Assembly (NCBI GenBank): GCA_031181345.1
Contig: JAPSLC010000014.1
Span: 27,236 to 91,235 of the forward strand
Reading direction: 5' to 3'
Length of the DNA stretch: 64,000 nt
DNA from: Cupriavidus sp.
GTDB lineage: Bacteria; Pseudomonadota; Gammaproteobacteria; Burkholderiales; Burkholderiaceae
Shown here: piece by piece, positions 30,406 through 45,002 of the stretch
Position numbering within the stretch: position 1 is the first letter of the stretch
How the letters are laid out: each line of letters begins with the position of its first letter
Position numbers and translations under genes: made by a program
The notes under the pieces: model-generated
The model's input: the letters and a program-made list of their open reading frames with translations, nothing else
Database searches by the model: none
What the model was told of the DNA's origin: nothing

Positions 30406-30996
30406 TCAGTCGGCGCGCACGCCCTCGACCTGGATGGCCAGCTTGACCTCGGGCTTGAAGCCCATCTTGACGCCGTAATCGATGCCGAAGTCGGTCCGGT
30501 TGAAGGTGGCATAGGCGTCGGCACCGCAGGCCTCGCGCTTGAGCATCGGATGCTGGATGCACTTGAACTCGCGGATCTCCAGCTTGACCGGCCTGGACAC
30601 GCCGCGCAGCGTCAGCACGCCATCGACCTCGGTCGGCACGTCGCCGGCGAACTTCGAGAACTTGCCCTTGTAGGTGGCCTCGGGATAGGCCTGCACGTCG
30701 AACATGTCGGGGCTCTTGGCGTGCTCGTTCATCTTGCCGTGGCCGAAGTCGATCGATGCGGTATCGATCTTGATGTCCAGCGTACCGGTCTTGGCGGCGC
30801 GGTCCAGCGTGACGACGCCGCTGGACTTGTCGAACTTGCCGCGCCACTTCGACAGTCCGCCCAGGTGATCGGCCTCGAAGCTCGGATACGTATGGCTCGG
30901 ATCGAGGTTGTAGGTCACGGCGGCAGCCGAGGCGAGGCCAGCGAAGGCGGTGGCGGAAGCGGCGGCGAGGATGGCGGCGGCGGTACGCAGTTTCAT
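30406..30996 (-). CDS. YceI-family periplasmic lipid-binding-like protein
   Basis: A 196-residue secreted protein with a signal peptide ([20 protein letters not shown], then LASAA cleavage). The YceI beta-barrel motifs are [47 protein letters not shown] and [14 protein letters not shown]. YceI proteins bind polyprenyl chains such as quinones and are induced by high pH or osmotic stress in some bacteria. The start at the signal peptide was preferred over an upstream ATG 18 codons earlier. It is the last gene of a cytochrome b561-yceI-yceI group. Confidence 0.9.
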   Translation of the reverse strand: MKLRTAAAILAAASATAFAGLASAAAVTYNLDPSHTYPSFEADHLGGLSKWRGKFDKSSGVVTLDRAAKTGTLDIKIDTASIDFGHGKMNEHAKSPDMFDVQAYPEATYKGKFSKFAGDVPTEVDGVLTLRGVSRPVKLEIREFKCIQHPMLKREACGADAYATFNRTDFGIDYGVKMGFKPEVKLAIQVEGVRAD

Positions 30997-31124
30997 GGGT
31001 TCTCCGGTAAGCGGTTGGGTTCGACGGTTGGGTTCGACGGTCGGCTTCAACGGTTGAAGTCCGCCGATGATGGCAACGGGGGTTTCAGCGCGAGATCGCG
31101 AATTCTGAAGCGGGGTCGTTCAGT

Positions 31125-31697
31125 TCAGGACTTGGCGGCCGTGACGAGGCGGAACTTGATCTGGACCTCGTCGGCGACCACCGAGGTGTCCTTCCACTCG
31201 CCCTCGCCGATATTGAAGACGCTGCGCTTGATCGGCAGCACGCCCTCGAAAACCTGATTGGCGCCTTCCTGGCGATAGGTCGCGGGCACGACCACGTCGA
31301 CGGTCTTGCCCTTGATGGTCAGCTTGCCCGCGACATCGAACTTGCCGGCGGCGGCGGGCTTGATGCCGGTCGACTCGAACACCGCCTTGGGAAAGCGCGC
31401 GGCATCGAACCAGTCCTTGCCCTTGACCTCCTTGGTGGTGGCGGCATCGCCGATCTCGAAGCTGGCCACGTCGATCTCGACTTTGGCGCTGGAGGCGGCC
31501 AGCTTGGCCGGATCGAAGTCCACCGCGGCGGCAAAGCGCTTGAACTTGCCTTCCATCGGCACGCCGATCTGGCGCGCGACGGCGGTCACCGAACTCTTGC
31601 CGGCATCGAGCTGCGCGGCGGCGAGATTGGCGGCAAATCCGGCGCAGGCCAGCGACGCGGCCAGCAACAAGGCACCGGGACGGGGAATACGTTTCAT
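31125..31697 (-). CDS. YceI-family periplasmic protein, second copy
   Basis: A 190-residue secreted protein with signal peptide MKRIPRPGALLLAASLACAG. It shares the YceI plan (VTAVARQIGVPMEGKFKRF, IEIGDAATTKEVKGKDWFDA-like region and LTIKGKTVDVVVP) but is quite diverged from the copy at 30406. GGAGT stands ten bases before the ATG. It follows cytochrome b561 after 86 bases. Confidence 0.88.
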   Translation of the reverse strand: MKRIPRPGALLLAASLACAGFAANLAAAQLDAGKSSVTAVARQIGVPMEGKFKRFAAAVDFDPAKLAASSAKVEIDVASFEIGDAATTKEVKGKDWFDAARFPKAVFESTGIKPAAAGKFDVAGKLTIKGKTVDVVVPATYRQEGANQVFEGVLPIKRSVFNIGEGEWKDTSVVADEVQIKFRLVTAAKS

Positions 31698-31783
31698 CGA
31701 GGACTCCTCGGTTTCATTCGGTCAATGCGGAACAGCGGGAATCGGGCGGATTTTGGCGGAATCTCACGGCTTTTTCGGCGGAC

Positions 31784-32332
31784 TCAGCGCAGGAACGGCA
31801 GCATCCGGCCGAGCGTGCCGTCGCGGTCAAGCCATTGGTGCTTCAGCGCGGCGGCGGCATGGAGCACGACGATCGCCGCCATCAGATAGTTCAGCCAGAC
31901 ATGGGCGAGCTTCAGCGTCTCCTTCAGCGCATCGTTCGGCTCGATCAGCTGCGGCAGCGGCCACACACCCAGATAGACCACCGGCACGCCGGCGGCGAGG
32001 CTGTACAGATAGCCGGTCACCGGCACCACCAGGATCAGCAGATAGAGCAGCCAGTGGGCGGCCTTGGCCGCGCCGGCCTGCCAGGCCGGCATGCCGGCCG
32101 CCGGCGCCGGTGCGGCATGGGTCAGGCGCCAGAGCACGCGCAGCACCGCCAGCGCGAACACCGTCACGCCCAGCCACTTGTGCCAGGAGTACAGCTTGAG
32201 CTTGGTCGGCGTGAAGCCCGGGATATCGGTCATGTAAAGACCGAGCCCGAAGGCCGCGAAAATCAGCAGCGCGACGATCCAGTGCAGGCCGATCGCGGTC
32301 GCGCCATAGCGCGCGGGGGGAGTGGAACGCAT
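31784..32332 (-). CDS. Cytochrome b561-family membrane haem protein
   Basis: A 182-residue four-helix membrane protein. Histidines that can hold two haems are in IGLHWIVALLI, YSWHKWLGVTVF, AHWLLYLLIL and LAHVWLNYLMAAIVVLHAA. The family moves electrons between quinol and periplasmic partners. The two YceI genes follow on the same strand, a frequent arrangement; since YceI binds isoprenoid quinones, a joint role in quinone redox handling is a reasonable inference. Confidence 0.92.
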   Translation of the reverse strand: MRSTPPARYGATAIGLHWIVALLIFAAFGLGLYMTDIPGFTPTKLKLYSWHKWLGVTVFALAVLRVLWRLTHAAPAPAAGMPAWQAGAAKAAHWLLYLLILVVPVTGYLYSLAAGVPVVYLGVWPLPQLIEPNDALKETLKLAHVWLNYLMAAIVVLHAAAALKHQWLDRDGTLGRMLPFLR

Positions 32333-32661
32333 CGATGAAATCCGGCTTCAGTCTTTATTCTTTCGGCAGACGCTGTTGATTCTCGCATTATTGCGTCCGG
32401 AAAGTGACGTCGGGAAGGCGGAAGTTCATTGAGTTGTTCAAAGCATTTGAAGGCCATATGCCAATTGCAGCGGCGGCGCAGGCTTCCGGTCATCTGTGCA
32501 ACGGTATCGACGCGGCCCGGTTGTGAAATAGGAGGCGCGGACATCGTTCAACGGAGTCCGGACTCTGGACCGTAGCGCCGGCAGGAAGCAAAAAAGCCGC
32601 CCCATGGGCGGCTCGTTGGAACAGGACGCGAGGCGCGATCCGATGCCGCGGCCCTATTCCA
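32333..32661. other. 329-base intergenic region between purB and cytochrome b561
   Basis: Carries the purB terminator at 32589-32613. The part next to cytochrome b561 is locally AT-rich (around 32350-32400) and includes the palindrome CGCATTATTGCG at 32383-32394, which may be part of its promoter. No coding frame is convincing. Confidence 0.6.
32589..32613 (-). terminator. Rho-independent terminator after purB
   Basis: On the minus strand AGCCGCCC-AT-GGGGCGGCT is followed by six T residues. It lies about 50 bases after the purB stop. Confidence 0.88.
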
Positions 32662-36982
<4,321 letters not shown>

Positions 36983-37187
36983 GATGCAGGGATATGGGCA
37001 CGGGCGATCGAGGCCTCGCCGCCCGGAACGCGGAAACGGAGCGCCATCGCAGGCGCCGCAGGCAGACGCGCATTGTCTGCCGACCCCCGCTGCCGCGCTT
37101 TGCCGAAAGCCGGCCCGCTTTCGGTTCCGCCACCCTGTTGCCGCGCCGCCACGCTAACGTGGCCGAGCGCCGCCATCGCTCGCCTGC

Positions 37188-38336
37188 CTACTGGATGATG
37201 CCGCCGCCGAGACAGACGTCGCCCTGGTACAGCACCGCCGACTGGCCCGGCGTGACGGCCCATTGCGACTCCTGGAAAGCCAGACGCAAGCGATCGCCGT
37301 CCGCGGTCACCACCTGGCATGCCGCATCGCTCTGCCGGTAACGCGTCTTGGCCGACAGCGCCGTGCCCGCAGCCGGCGGCTCGCCCGCCACCCACGACAG
37401 GTCCGCGGCTTCGAGCGTCGGCGACAGCAACCACGGATGGTCGTGCCCCTGCACCACGTACAGTGTGTTGGCGGCCATGTCCTTGCGCGCGACGTACCAG
37501 GCGTCGCCGCTGCCGTCGCGGCTGCCGCCCAGGCCGATGCCCTTGCGCTGGCCCAATGTGTAAAACGCCAGCCCGATATGCTCGCCCACCACCTTGCCGT
37601 CAGGCGTTTTCATCGGACCGGGCTTGGTCGGCAGATAGCGATTCAGAAAATCGCGGAATGGACGCTCGCCAATGAAGCAGATTCCGGTGGAATCCTTTTT
37701 CTTCGCGTTCGGCAGCCCGATTTCCGCGGCGATTTCGCGGACCTGGGTCTTCGGCAACTCGCCCAGCGGGAACAGCGTGCGCGAGAGCTGCGCCTGATTC
37801 AGCCGGTGCAGGAAGTAGCTCTGGTCCTTGGTAGGGTCCAGCGCCTTGAGCAGCTCGAACCGACCGTGCTCGCCCTGGCGCACGCGCGCATAGTGGCCGG
37901 TGGCGATGCGCTCGGCGCCGAGCGACATCGCATGGTCGAGAAAGGCCTTGAACTTGATCTCGGCGTTGCACAGCACGTCCGGATTCGGGGTGCGGCCGGC
38001 CGAATATTCACGCAGGAAATCGGCGAAGACGCGATCCTTGTACTCGGCGGCAAAATTGACGGCCTCGACGTCGACGCCGATCAGGTCGGCCACCGACACC
38101 ACGTCCAGCCAATCCTGCCGGGTCGAGCAGTATTCGCTGTCGTCGTCGTCCTCCCAGTTCTTCATGAACAGGCCGACGACTTCGTAGCCCTGCTGCTTCA
38201 GCAGCCAGGCCGTGACCGAGGAGTCCACCCCGCCCGACATGCCGACCACCACCCGTTCGCCGCGGCCGATGTTGGCATTGAGCTCGGGACGGGCGGAAAT
38301 CGCGGCATTGGATGGCGCATCCATCGCGGCGCTCAT
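37188..38336 (-). CDS. mnmA: tRNA-specific 2-thiouridylase MnmA
   Basis: A 382-residue enzyme that puts sulfur on uridine 34 of glutamate, lysine and glutamine tRNAs. The PP-loop [29 protein letters not shown], the catalytic cysteine region [14 protein letters not shown], the second cysteine in [12 protein letters not shown] and [12 protein letters not shown] are diagnostic. The start ATG overlaps the stop of the NUDIX gene (ATGA), so translation is coupled; a 30-residue N-terminal extension before the PP-loop is not conserved, and an internal ATG is possible. Confidence 0.96.
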   Translation of the reverse strand: MSAAMDAPSNAAISARPELNANIGRGERVVVGMSGGVDSSVTAWLLKQQGYEVVGLFMKNWEDDDDSEYCSTRQDWLDVVSVADLIGVDVEAVNFAAEYKDRVFADFLREYSAGRTPNPDVLCNAEIKFKAFLDHAMSLGAERIATGHYARVRQGEHGRFELLKALDPTKDQSYFLHRLNQAQLSRTLFPLGELPKTQVREIAAEIGLPNAKKKDSTGICFIGERPFRDFLNRYLPTKPGPMKTPDGKVVGEHIGLAFYTLGQRKGIGLGGSRDGSGDAWYVARKDMAANTLYVVQGHDHPWLLSPTLEAADLSWVAGEPPAAGTALSAKTRYRQSDAACQVVTADGDRLRLAFQESQWAVTPGQSAVLYQGDVCLGGGIIQ

Positions 38337-38836
38337 TGCACCGCTCCCGGCATCAACGTGGACGGATGCGTGTACAGCGCGTCGAGCGCGAAGCGCTTGC
38401 CGGCCAGATAGTCGTCGACGCAGGCCAGCACCAGCGGGGAGCGATGGCGTTCGGGGCAGGCGCGGATCTCGTCGGCGCTGAGCCAGACGGTGCGCACGAT
38501 GCCGGTATCGAGGGGACGGCCGCTGTCGAGCGGACCCAGATCGCCGGTGAAGGCAAAGCGCACATAGGTGATGTCGCCCTCGGGATGTTGCCCCGTCGGG
38601 GACGTCACCGAACGGGCCAGATAGCAGCCCAGCAGCGCGCGCGGCTCGAAGCTGTGGGCCGTTTCCTCCAGCGTTTCGCGGATCACGGCGCGCACCAGGC
38701 TCTCGCCCGGGTCCAGATGACCGGCGGGTTGGTTCAGCTTCAGGCCGTCGCGGGTTTCTTCTTCGACCAGCAGAAAGCGCCCGCCGCGTTCGATCACCGC
38801 GGCCACGGTGACGCTGGTTTTCCAGTCTTGGGACAT
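38333..38836 (-). CDS. NUDIX hydrolase (NudJ-like)
   Basis: A 167-residue hydrolase of nucleoside diphosphates linked to another group. The NUDIX box [20 protein letters not shown] runs from about residue 40. Pairing with mnmA by a four-base overlap is the well-known nudJ-mnmA arrangement of proteobacteria, where NudJ is a broad-range phosphatase. ATG 38836 was chosen; a TTG three codons earlier is also open. Confidence 0.92.
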   Translation of the reverse strand: MSQDWKTSVTVAAVIERGGRFLLVEEETRDGLKLNQPAGHLDPGESLVRAVIRETLEETAHSFEPRALLGCYLARSVTSPTGQHPEGDITYVRFAFTGDLGPLDSGRPLDTGIVRTVWLSADEIRACPERHRSPLVLACVDDYLAGKRFALDALYTHPSTLMPGAVQ

Positions 38837-39065
38837 GATGCACAAGTTTTAGGCAATCCGGCATTCTACCGGCAGGCGCCCCGCCCTGCAGCGGCGCGGA
38901 CGGCGCCGGCCCGCCGCGACCACGCGCCCGATCGCACCCATTGCCGTCAGTTTCCTGTAAGCTGCGGAAAAATTGTGCGCTGCGCTTGACCGCGGCGCCG
39001 ACAAACGAGCCCGGATGCCTGCCCGGCCGTAGCGCGGAGCGGCACCGCAACAGGAGAAGCTGACG

Positions 39066-40187
39066 ATGCAGATCGGTATCCCGCTGGAGACACGGGCCGG
39101 CGAAGCGCGTGTCGCCGCCACCCCCGAAACCGTCAAGAAATACGTCGCCCAGGGCCACCAGGTACTGGTGCAGAGCGGTGCCGGTGTGCGTGCAAGCTGT
39201 CCGGACGCCGCCTACGAGGCGGCCGGTGCCAGCATCGTCGACGCGACCCGCGCCTTCGGCGCCGAACTCGTGTTGAAGGTACGCTCCCCCGATCCGCAGG
39301 AACTGTCGCAGATCCGCCCCGGCGCCACGCTGGTCGGCATGCTCGACCCGTTCGACGTCGACAACAACGCCCGCATGGCCGCCGCCGGCATCGTCGCCTT
39401 CGCGCTCGAAGCCGCGCCGCGCACGACCCGCGCGCAAAGTATGGACGTGCTGTCCTCGCAGGCCAATATCGCCGGCTACAAGGCCGTGCTGGTCGCCGCC
39501 AACCACTATCAACGCTTCATGCCGATGCTGATGACCGCCGCCGGTACGGTCAAGGCCGCGCGCGTGCTGATTCTCGGCGCCGGCGTAGCGGGCCTGCAGG
39601 CGATCGCGACCGCCAAGCGGCTGGGCGCGGTGATCGAGGCCTCCGACGTACGGCCCGCGGTCAAGGAGCAGATCGAATCGCTGGGCGCGAAGTTCGTCGA
39701 CGTGCCGTTCGAGACCGACGAGGAGCGCGAGATCGCGCAGGGCGTCGGCGGCTATGCGCGGCCGATGCCGGCAAGCTGGATGCAGCGCCAGGCCGCGCTG
39801 GTACACGAGCGCGCGAAGCAGGCCGATATCGTCATCACGACCGCGCTGATCCCCGGGCGGCGCGCACCGGTGCTGCTGAAGGAAGAGACCGTGCAGGCGA
39901 TGAAGCCAGGCTCGGTGGTGGTCGACCTGGCTGCCGCGCAAGGCGGCAACTGCCCGTTGACCGTGGCGGACGAGGTGGTCGAGCGCCATGGCGTGACGCT
40001 GGTCGGCTACACCAACCTGGCCAGCATGTTGGCGGCCGACGCCTCCGCGCTGTACGCGCGCAACGTGCTCGACTTCCTCAAGCTGATCGTCGACCAGGAC
40101 GGCAAGCTGACAATCAATCCGGAAGACGATATCGTCGCGGCCTGCCTGATCAGCAAGGACGGCGCACTGGCACGCCAGGCCGCCTGA
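39066..40187 (+). CDS. pntAA: NAD(P) transhydrogenase subunit alpha, part 1
   Basis: A 373-residue soluble NAD(H)-binding subunit of the proton-pumping transhydrogenase. [59 protein letters not shown] and [12 protein letters not shown] are diagnostic. It stops before the membrane part, so this is the split alpha type whose second half is pntAB at 41911. A GGAG lies about nine bases before the ATG. panD and a HAD-family gene stand between the two halves. Confidence 0.95.
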   Translation: MQIGIPLETRAGEARVAATPETVKKYVAQGHQVLVQSGAGVRASCPDAAYEAAGASIVDATRAFGAELVLKVRSPDPQELSQIRPGATLVGMLDPFDVDNNARMAAAGIVAFALEAAPRTTRAQSMDVLSSQANIAGYKAVLVAANHYQRFMPMLMTAAGTVKAARVLILGAGVAGLQAIATAKRLGAVIEASDVRPAVKEQIESLGAKFVDVPFETDEEREIAQGVGGYARPMPASWMQRQAALVHERAKQADIVITTALIPGRRAPVLLKEETVQAMKPGSVVVDLAAAQGGNCPLTVADEVVERHGVTLVGYTNLASMLAADASALYARNVLDFLKLIVDQDGKLTINPEDDIVAACLISKDGALARQAA

Positions 40188-40336
40188 GCGGCGGTCCGGT
40201 CGAACGACCGGACCCTCCGGCAGCACCGCAACCTCCCATCGATTCAACCCGCGCCCATCCCGGGCGCGTTTTCACGGTGCCGCGGCCACCCGTTCGAGCC
40301 GTCGCGGCGCCAGCATCAACGAAGGAAAGCAACACC

Positions 40337-40699
40337 ATGCAACGCATCATTCTGCGCGCCAAGCTGCACCGCGTCACCGTGACGCAGGCCGACCTGCACT
40401 ACGAGGGGTCGTGCGGCATCGACGAGGATCTGCTCGACGCGGCGGACATGAAGGAGTACGAGAAGATCGAGCTCTATAACGTCAACAACGGCGAGCGTTT
40501 CTCGACCTACATCATCAAGGGCAAGCGCGGCACCGGCGAGATCTCGCTGAACGGGGCCGCCGCACGCCGCGCCCACCTGGGCGACCACCTGATCATCTGC
40601 ACCTATGCGCCGATGAGCGATGCGGAACTGGCCGACTACAAGCCGAAGATCGTGCTGGTCGACGACAACAACCGCATCAAGGAAATCAAGAAGGTGTGA
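40337..40699 (+). CDS. panD: Aspartate 1-decarboxylase
   Basis: A 120-residue proenzyme that makes beta-alanine for pantothenate and coenzyme A. Self-cleavage at Gly24-Ser25 in HYEGSCGID makes the pyruvoyl group. [14 protein letters not shown] at the N-terminus, [19 protein letters not shown] and the terminal [12 protein letters not shown] are typical. The start [12 protein letters not shown] has GGAAAG upstream. It sits inside the transhydrogenase cluster, 149 bases after pntAA. Confidence 0.96.
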   Translation: MQRIILRAKLHRVTVTQADLHYEGSCGIDEDLLDAADMKEYEKIELYNVNNGERFSTYIIKGKRGTGEISLNGAAARRAHLGDHLIICTYAPMSDAELADYKPKIVLVDDNNRIKEIKKV

Positions 40700-40703
40700 T
40701 TCC

Positions 40704-41843
40704 ATGATCGCCGCGCGCAGGCAGTCTCGCCCGCAGTCCCGGCATGCCAACGGTGGCCCTGGCGCATGGCGCCGCTGGCTCATCGTTGTCGTGGCGGCGG
40801 GCTGTGCGGCCTGCGCGGGCGTATCGGCACCCGCGTTTGCGCCGCATGACGGCGGTACGCCGGCAAGTCCGAGCGCGGCGGACCCGCTGCCATCGTGGCG
40901 CGACGGCCCCGCCAAACAGGCGATCCTGCGCTTCGTGCGCGACACCACCACTCCGGGCGGCCCGGACTTCGTCGCCCCCGCGGACCGCATCGCCATCTTC
41001 GACAACGACGGCACGCTGTGGCGCGAGGACCCGCGCGCCGAACTGCTGTTCGTCGCGCATCTCGCGCGTGCGCGCACCGACGCCGATCCCACGCTCGGCG
41101 CGCAAAGCCCCTACCGCGAATTCCTCGCCGATCCGCGCGGCTATCTGCAGCGCGGCGACACCGCGGCGCTGCAGCTGCTGCACGCGGTGTACGGCAACAC
41201 CGCGCTCGAATCGTTTCAGGACGAGGCGCGGCGCTTTCTCGCCGTCGCCCGCCATCCCCGCAGCCGCGCGCCGCTGCGCGACGGCATCTACCAGCCGATG
41301 CTGGAACTGCTCGGCCATCTGCGCGCGCAGGGCTACCAGACCTGGCTGTGCGCGGGTTCCACCGCCGACTTCATGCGCGCCTTCGCCGCCGACTACTACG
41401 GCATCGCGCCACAGCAGGTGATCGGCTCCCGGCTGGCGCTGCGCTTTCGCGAGTCCGCGCAGGGCAACGCGGTGTGGCGCGAGCCGCGCGTCGACAGCTT
41501 CAACGACAAAGAGAACAAACCCGCCAATATCGCGCTGCAGATCGGCAAGCGGCCCGTGTTCGCCGCCGGCAATGTCGGCGGTGCCGGCGATATCGCCATG
41601 CTGGCCTACAGCCAGGGACGGCAGGGGCCGTCGTTCCAGCTGCTGATCGACCATGACGACGCGCAGCGCGAGTCGGCCTATACCGAGCCGGACGGCGCGT
41701 CGCTGAAGGCCGCCGCCGCGCATCGCTGGACCGTGGTCAGCATGCGGCGCGATTGGGAACGCGTGTTCGTGGCGCCGTCGGCACGGTCACCAACGCGGTC
41801 GCTGGCCGGCGAACCCATGGCAAGGCCGACCGCGCCATTTTGA
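40704..41843 (+). CDS. HAD-superfamily phosphatase-like protein, probably exported
   Basis: A 379-residue protein with the HAD nucleophile motif at residues 98-104 (IFDNDGTLW; D100, D102), SVxx motif-II-like LCAGSTADF and a late GNVGGAGDIAML acidic motif. Residues of about 24-40 are hydrophobic and end in AAGCAACAG, so the protein is probably carried across or anchored to the inner membrane, possibly as a lipoprotein. It starts 4 bases after panD. Substrate unknown; non-specific acid phosphatases of this kind exist. Confidence 0.78.
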   Translation: MIAARRQSRPQSRHANGGPGAWRRWLIVVVAAGCAACAGVSAPAFAPHDGGTPASPSAADPLPSWRDGPAKQAILRFVRDTTTPGGPDFVAPADRIAIFDNDGTLWREDPRAELLFVAHLARARTDADPTLGAQSPYREFLADPRGYLQRGDTAALQLLHAVYGNTALESFQDEARRFLAVARHPRSRAPLRDGIYQPMLELLGHLRAQGYQTWLCAGSTADFMRAFAADYYGIAPQQVIGSRLALRFRESAQGNAVWREPRVDSFNDKENKPANIALQIGKRPVFAAGNVGGAGDIAMLAYSQGRQGPSFQLLIDHDDAQRESAYTEPDGASLKAAAAHRWTVVSMRRDWERVFVAPSARSPTRSLAGEPMARPTAPF

Positions 41844-41910
41844 GCAACTGCGCGGATAACTACGCGGGCAACCGCGGGCAACCGAATTCAAGCAACGGGA
41901 GGAGAAGTCG

Positions 41911-42243
41911 ATGGAGATGGTGAACCACACGGTGATCAACCTGATCATCTTCGTGCTGGCGATCTACGTGGGCTACCACGTGGTCTGGACGGTCACGCCG
42001 GCGCTGCATACCCCGCTGATGGCGGTCACCAACGCGATCTCGGCGATCATCATCGTCGGCGCGATGCTGGCCGCCGGGCTGACCGAGGGCGGCGTCGGCC
42101 GCGCGATGGGCACGCTCGCCGTGGCCCTGGCCGCGGTCAACGTGTTCGGCGGCTTCCTGGTGACCCAGCGCATGCTGGAGATGTTCAAGAAGAAGGAGCC
42201 GAAGAAGTCGGCTCAGGCAGGCAGCAAGGAGGGCGCGCAATGA
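41911..42243 (+). CDS. pntAB: NAD(P) transhydrogenase subunit alpha, part 2
   Basis: A 110-residue membrane subunit with about three helices ([43 protein letters not shown] segment and a third helix) and a lysine-rich tail. [20 protein letters not shown] is the family signature. GGGAGGAG lies eight bases before the ATG. Its stop overlaps the pntB start (ATGA). Confidence 0.96.
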   Translation: MEMVNHTVINLIIFVLAIYVGYHVVWTVTPALHTPLMAVTNAISAIIIVGAMLAAGLTEGGVGRAMGTLAVALAAVNVFGGFLVTQRMLEMFKKKEPKKSAQAGSKEGAQ

Positions 42244-43703
42244 GCATGAACGTCGTCACGCTGCTCTACCTGGTGGCCTCGGTCTGCTTCATCCAGGCCT
42301 TGAAGGGGCTCTCGCATCCGGCCACCGCGCGCCGCGGCAATGCCTTCGGCATGATCGGCATGGCGATCGCCGCGCTGACCACCGTCGCGCTGATCGTCAA
42401 GCTGAAGAACGAGTTCCTGGCCGCCGGCATCGGCCAGTCGTCGATCGGCACCGGGCTCGGCCTGATCCTGGCCGGACTGGTGGTCGGCGGCGGCATCGGC
42501 GCCTACGTCGCGAAGAAGGTCGAGATGACCAAGATGCCGGAACTGGTCGCGGCGATGCACTCGCTGATCGGCCTGGCGGCGGTCTTCATCGCCATCGCGG
42601 CGGTGGCCGAACCGGCCGCCTTCGGCATCACCGCGGCCGGCTCGCACGAGATTCCGCTGGGCAACCGCATCGAGCTGTTCATCGGCTGCTTCGTCGGCGC
42701 CATCACGTTCTCCGGGTCCGTGATCGCCTTCGGCAAGCTGGCGGGGCGCTACAAGTTCCGGCTGTTTCAGGGTGCGCCGGTGGTGTTCTCGGGCCAGCAC
42801 TGGCTGAACCTGGCCTTGGCCGTCGCCATGGTCGGCTTCGGCATCGCCTTCTTCATGACCCAGCAATGGTTGCCCTTCCTCGTGATGCTGGCGATCGCCT
42901 TCGTGCTCGGCGTGCTGATCATCATCCCGATCGGCGGCGCCGACATGCCGGTGGTGGTGTCGATGCTGAACTCGTACTCGGGCTGGGCGGCTGCCGGCAT
43001 CGGCTTCTCGCTGAACAACCCGATGCTGATCATCGCCGGCTCGCTGGTGGGCTCCTCCGGTGCGATCCTGTCGTACATCATGTGCCGGGCGATGAACCGC
43101 TCGTTCTTCAACGTGATCCTCGGCGGCTTCGGCGGCGAGGCCAGCAGCGCGGCCGCGGCCGGCGCCCAGGCGCAGCGCAACGTCAAGTCGGGCTCGCCGG
43201 ACGACGCGGCCTTCCTGATGGGCAATGCCGAGACCGTGATCATCGTGCCCGGCTACGGCCTGGCGGTGGCGCGCGCCCAGCATGCGCTCAAGGAGCTGAC
43301 CGAGATGCTGTCCGAGAAGGGCGTCACGGTGAAGTACGCGATCCACCCGGTCGCGGGCCGCATGCCCGGCCATATGAACGTGCTGCTGGCCGAGGCCGAG
43401 GTGCCGTACGACCAGGTCTTCGAGATGGAGGACATCAACAGCGAGTTCGGCCAGGCCGACGTGGTGCTGGTGCTGGGCGCGAACGACGTGGTCAACCCGG
43501 CGGCCAAGACCGACCCGAATTCGCCGATCGCCGGCATGCCCATCCTCGAGGCCTACAAGGCCAAGACCATCATCGTCAACAAGCGCTCGATGGCGGCCGG
43601 CTATGCCGGGCTGGACAACGAGCTGTTCTATATGGACAAGACCATGATGGTGTTCGGCGACGCCAAGAAGGTGGTCGAGGACATGGTCAAGGCGGTCGCC
43701 TGA
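42240..43703 (+). CDS. pntB: NAD(P) transhydrogenase subunit beta
   Basis: A 487-residue inner-membrane subunit that binds NADP(H) and carries part of the proton path. Nine or so helices come first, with [20 protein letters not shown]. The soluble NADP domain follows, with [46 protein letters not shown] and [11 protein letters not shown]. The start overlaps the pntAB stop by four bases. Confidence 0.97.
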   Translation: MSMNVVTLLYLVASVCFIQALKGLSHPATARRGNAFGMIGMAIAALTTVALIVKLKNEFLAAGIGQSSIGTGLGLILAGLVVGGGIGAYVAKKVEMTKMPELVAAMHSLIGLAAVFIAIAAVAEPAAFGITAAGSHEIPLGNRIELFIGCFVGAITFSGSVIAFGKLAGRYKFRLFQGAPVVFSGQHWLNLALAVAMVGFGIAFFMTQQWLPFLVMLAIAFVLGVLIIIPIGGADMPVVVSMLNSYSGWAAAGIGFSLNNPMLIIAGSLVGSSGAILSYIMCRAMNRSFFNVILGGFGGEASSAAAAGAQAQRNVKSGSPDDAAFLMGNAETVIIVPGYGLAVARAQHALKELTEMLSEKGVTVKYAIHPVAGRMPGHMNVLLAEAEVPYDQVFEMEDINSEFGQADVVLVLGANDVVNPAAKTDPNSPIAGMPILEAYKAKTIIVNKRSMAAGYAGLDNELFYMDKTMMVFGDAKKVVEDMVKAVA

Positions 43704-43755
43704 GGCGGAGGGTCCTGCCCGCAAATCGCGTCTGGCCGGCCCCTGCCGGGGCCGG

Positions 43756-43783
43756 TTGCGCCCCCGCTCCGGCGCGCTATACT
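43756..43783 (+). promoter_or_regulatory. Candidate promoter of the response-regulator gene at 43894
   Basis: TTGCGC and TATACT separated by 16 bases, about 110 bases before the gene. The -10 matches five of six consensus bases; the -35 only three. Confidence 0.45.
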
Positions 43784-43893
43784 GGCCCTCGGCCGCGGGG
43801 GCCGGCATGCGCCGGCCATCACGGCCCTGGCGCCGGCCCCGCGTTCCCTGCTGCAGCCGGACCCGCTTCTCGCCTCCCGGGGTCGCACGCGAC

Positions 43894-44931
43894 ATGACAT
43901 TCAATCCGCAGGACAGGCATCTGCCTGTCTTCCAACATCCGATCCTGACCGTGCTGGTCGACGACAGCCGTTCCTTCATGGACAGCCTGGTCTTCCAGAT
44001 GGACCGGACCCGCCCGGTGGTCACCTTCACCGACCCGCGCGAGGCGCTGCAGTGGATTCGCGAGGCCTACACCACGCGCTTCACCGGCTTCCTGCCGGTG
44101 CGCGTCACGCACGACGACCTGACCTTCCTGACCGAGCGCCGCACCGTGCAGCTCGATATCGACCGCATCCACCGGCAGATCCACGACATTCACCGTTTCG
44201 TGCAGCCGGGCGTGATCGTCGTCGACTATTCGATGCCGCAGATGGACGGGCTGGAGTTCTGCCGCGCGCTGCAGGACCTGCCGTGCAAGACCATCCTGCT
44301 GACCGGCACGGCCGATGAAGGCGTCGCGGTGCAGGGCTTCAACCACGGCCTGATCGACCGCTACGTCAAGAAGCACGACAGCAATATGGTCGAGCGGCTG
44401 GACCAGGAAATCGACGCGCTGCAGCAGCAGTACTTCACCACGCTGTCGCACACGCTGCGCGACCTGCTGACGCGGCACTCGTTCTCGTTCCTGTCCGATG
44501 CCGCCATGGCCGAGCGCGTGCGCCAGCTGGCGGCGCGCTACGGCTTCGTCGAGTACTACCTGTACCCCAATCCGGCCGGTATCCTGCTGCTGACCGCACA
44601 GGGGCAGGCCACGCTGATGGTGATCGAAACGCGCACCAGCCTGGCCAGCCAGGTGGAGTCGGCCGAGGCCTACGACGCCCCGGCGGCGCTGACCGAAGGC
44701 CTGCGCGAAGGTCGCATCGTGCCGTTCTTCTGGCCCGGCAACGGCATGTACACGCCGGCCTGCGTCGACTGGGAGCAGTACTGCCTGCCGGCCGAACGCG
44801 TCGAGGGGCGGGAGGAATTCCTGTACGCGCTGTTCGACCTGCCGCGCCATCTGCTGGACGAGCCGGTGGTCAGCCTCCGGACCTTCCTGACTGAGTTCGA
44901 GCGCAACGAAGGCAGCCTGACGGGGCGTTGA
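43894..44931 (+). CDS. Response regulator with a long insertion in the receiver domain
   Basis: A 345-residue protein. The receiver starts with LTVLVDDSRSFMD (D23/D24). The phosphoacceptor, D111 in VIVVDYSMPQMDGLEF, follows 87 residues later, about twice the usual distance. LLTGTADEG and lysine 159/160 (YVKKHD) complete the site. The inserted part (about 57-100) is charged and helical. The C-terminal 170 residues hold a helix pair (QEIDALQQQYFTTLSHTLRD) and an unrecognised domain without a DNA-binding motif. ATG 43894 was chosen as the first start before conserved sequence. It is a lone gene between pntB and the rlmL-like gene. No partner kinase is adjacent; PhcS/PhcR in this window are conceivable partners. 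Confidence 0.75.
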   Translation: MTFNPQDRHLPVFQHPILTVLVDDSRSFMDSLVFQMDRTRPVVTFTDPREALQWIREAYTTRFTGFLPVRVTHDDLTFLTERRTVQLDIDRIHRQIHDIHRFVQPGVIVVDYSMPQMDGLEFCRALQDLPCKTILLTGTADEGVAVQGFNHGLIDRYVKKHDSNMVERLDQEIDALQQQYFTTLSHTLRDLLTRHSFSFLSDAAMAERVRQLAARYGFVEYYLYPNPAGILLLTAQGQATLMVIETRTSLASQVESAEAYDAPAALTEGLREGRIVPFFWPGNGMYTPACVDWEQYCLPAERVEGREEFLYALFDLPRHLLDEPVVSLRTFLTEFERNEGSLTGR

Positions 44932-44963
44932 TCACGGCTCCCGTCGGCCCAGCGGTTTGCTCT

Positions 44964-44984
44964 CCTCTCCCCGGCGGGGAGAGG
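44964..44984. repeat. Short palindrome related to dispersed family A, copy 3
   Basis: CTCTCCCCGGCGGGGAGAG with flanking C and G pairs, between the convergent response-regulator and rlmL-like genes. The CTCTCCCC arms match those of the compound element at 24823. No T-run, so a terminator role is doubtful. Confidence 0.5.
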
Positions 44985-45002
44985 GAGAACACCGTCACGC
45001 GG

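Noticed and set aside
32263..32544. A 93-codon minus-strand frame over the cytochrome b561 promoter region
   Set aside because: Overlaps the start of cytochrome b561 in another frame and has no ribosome site.
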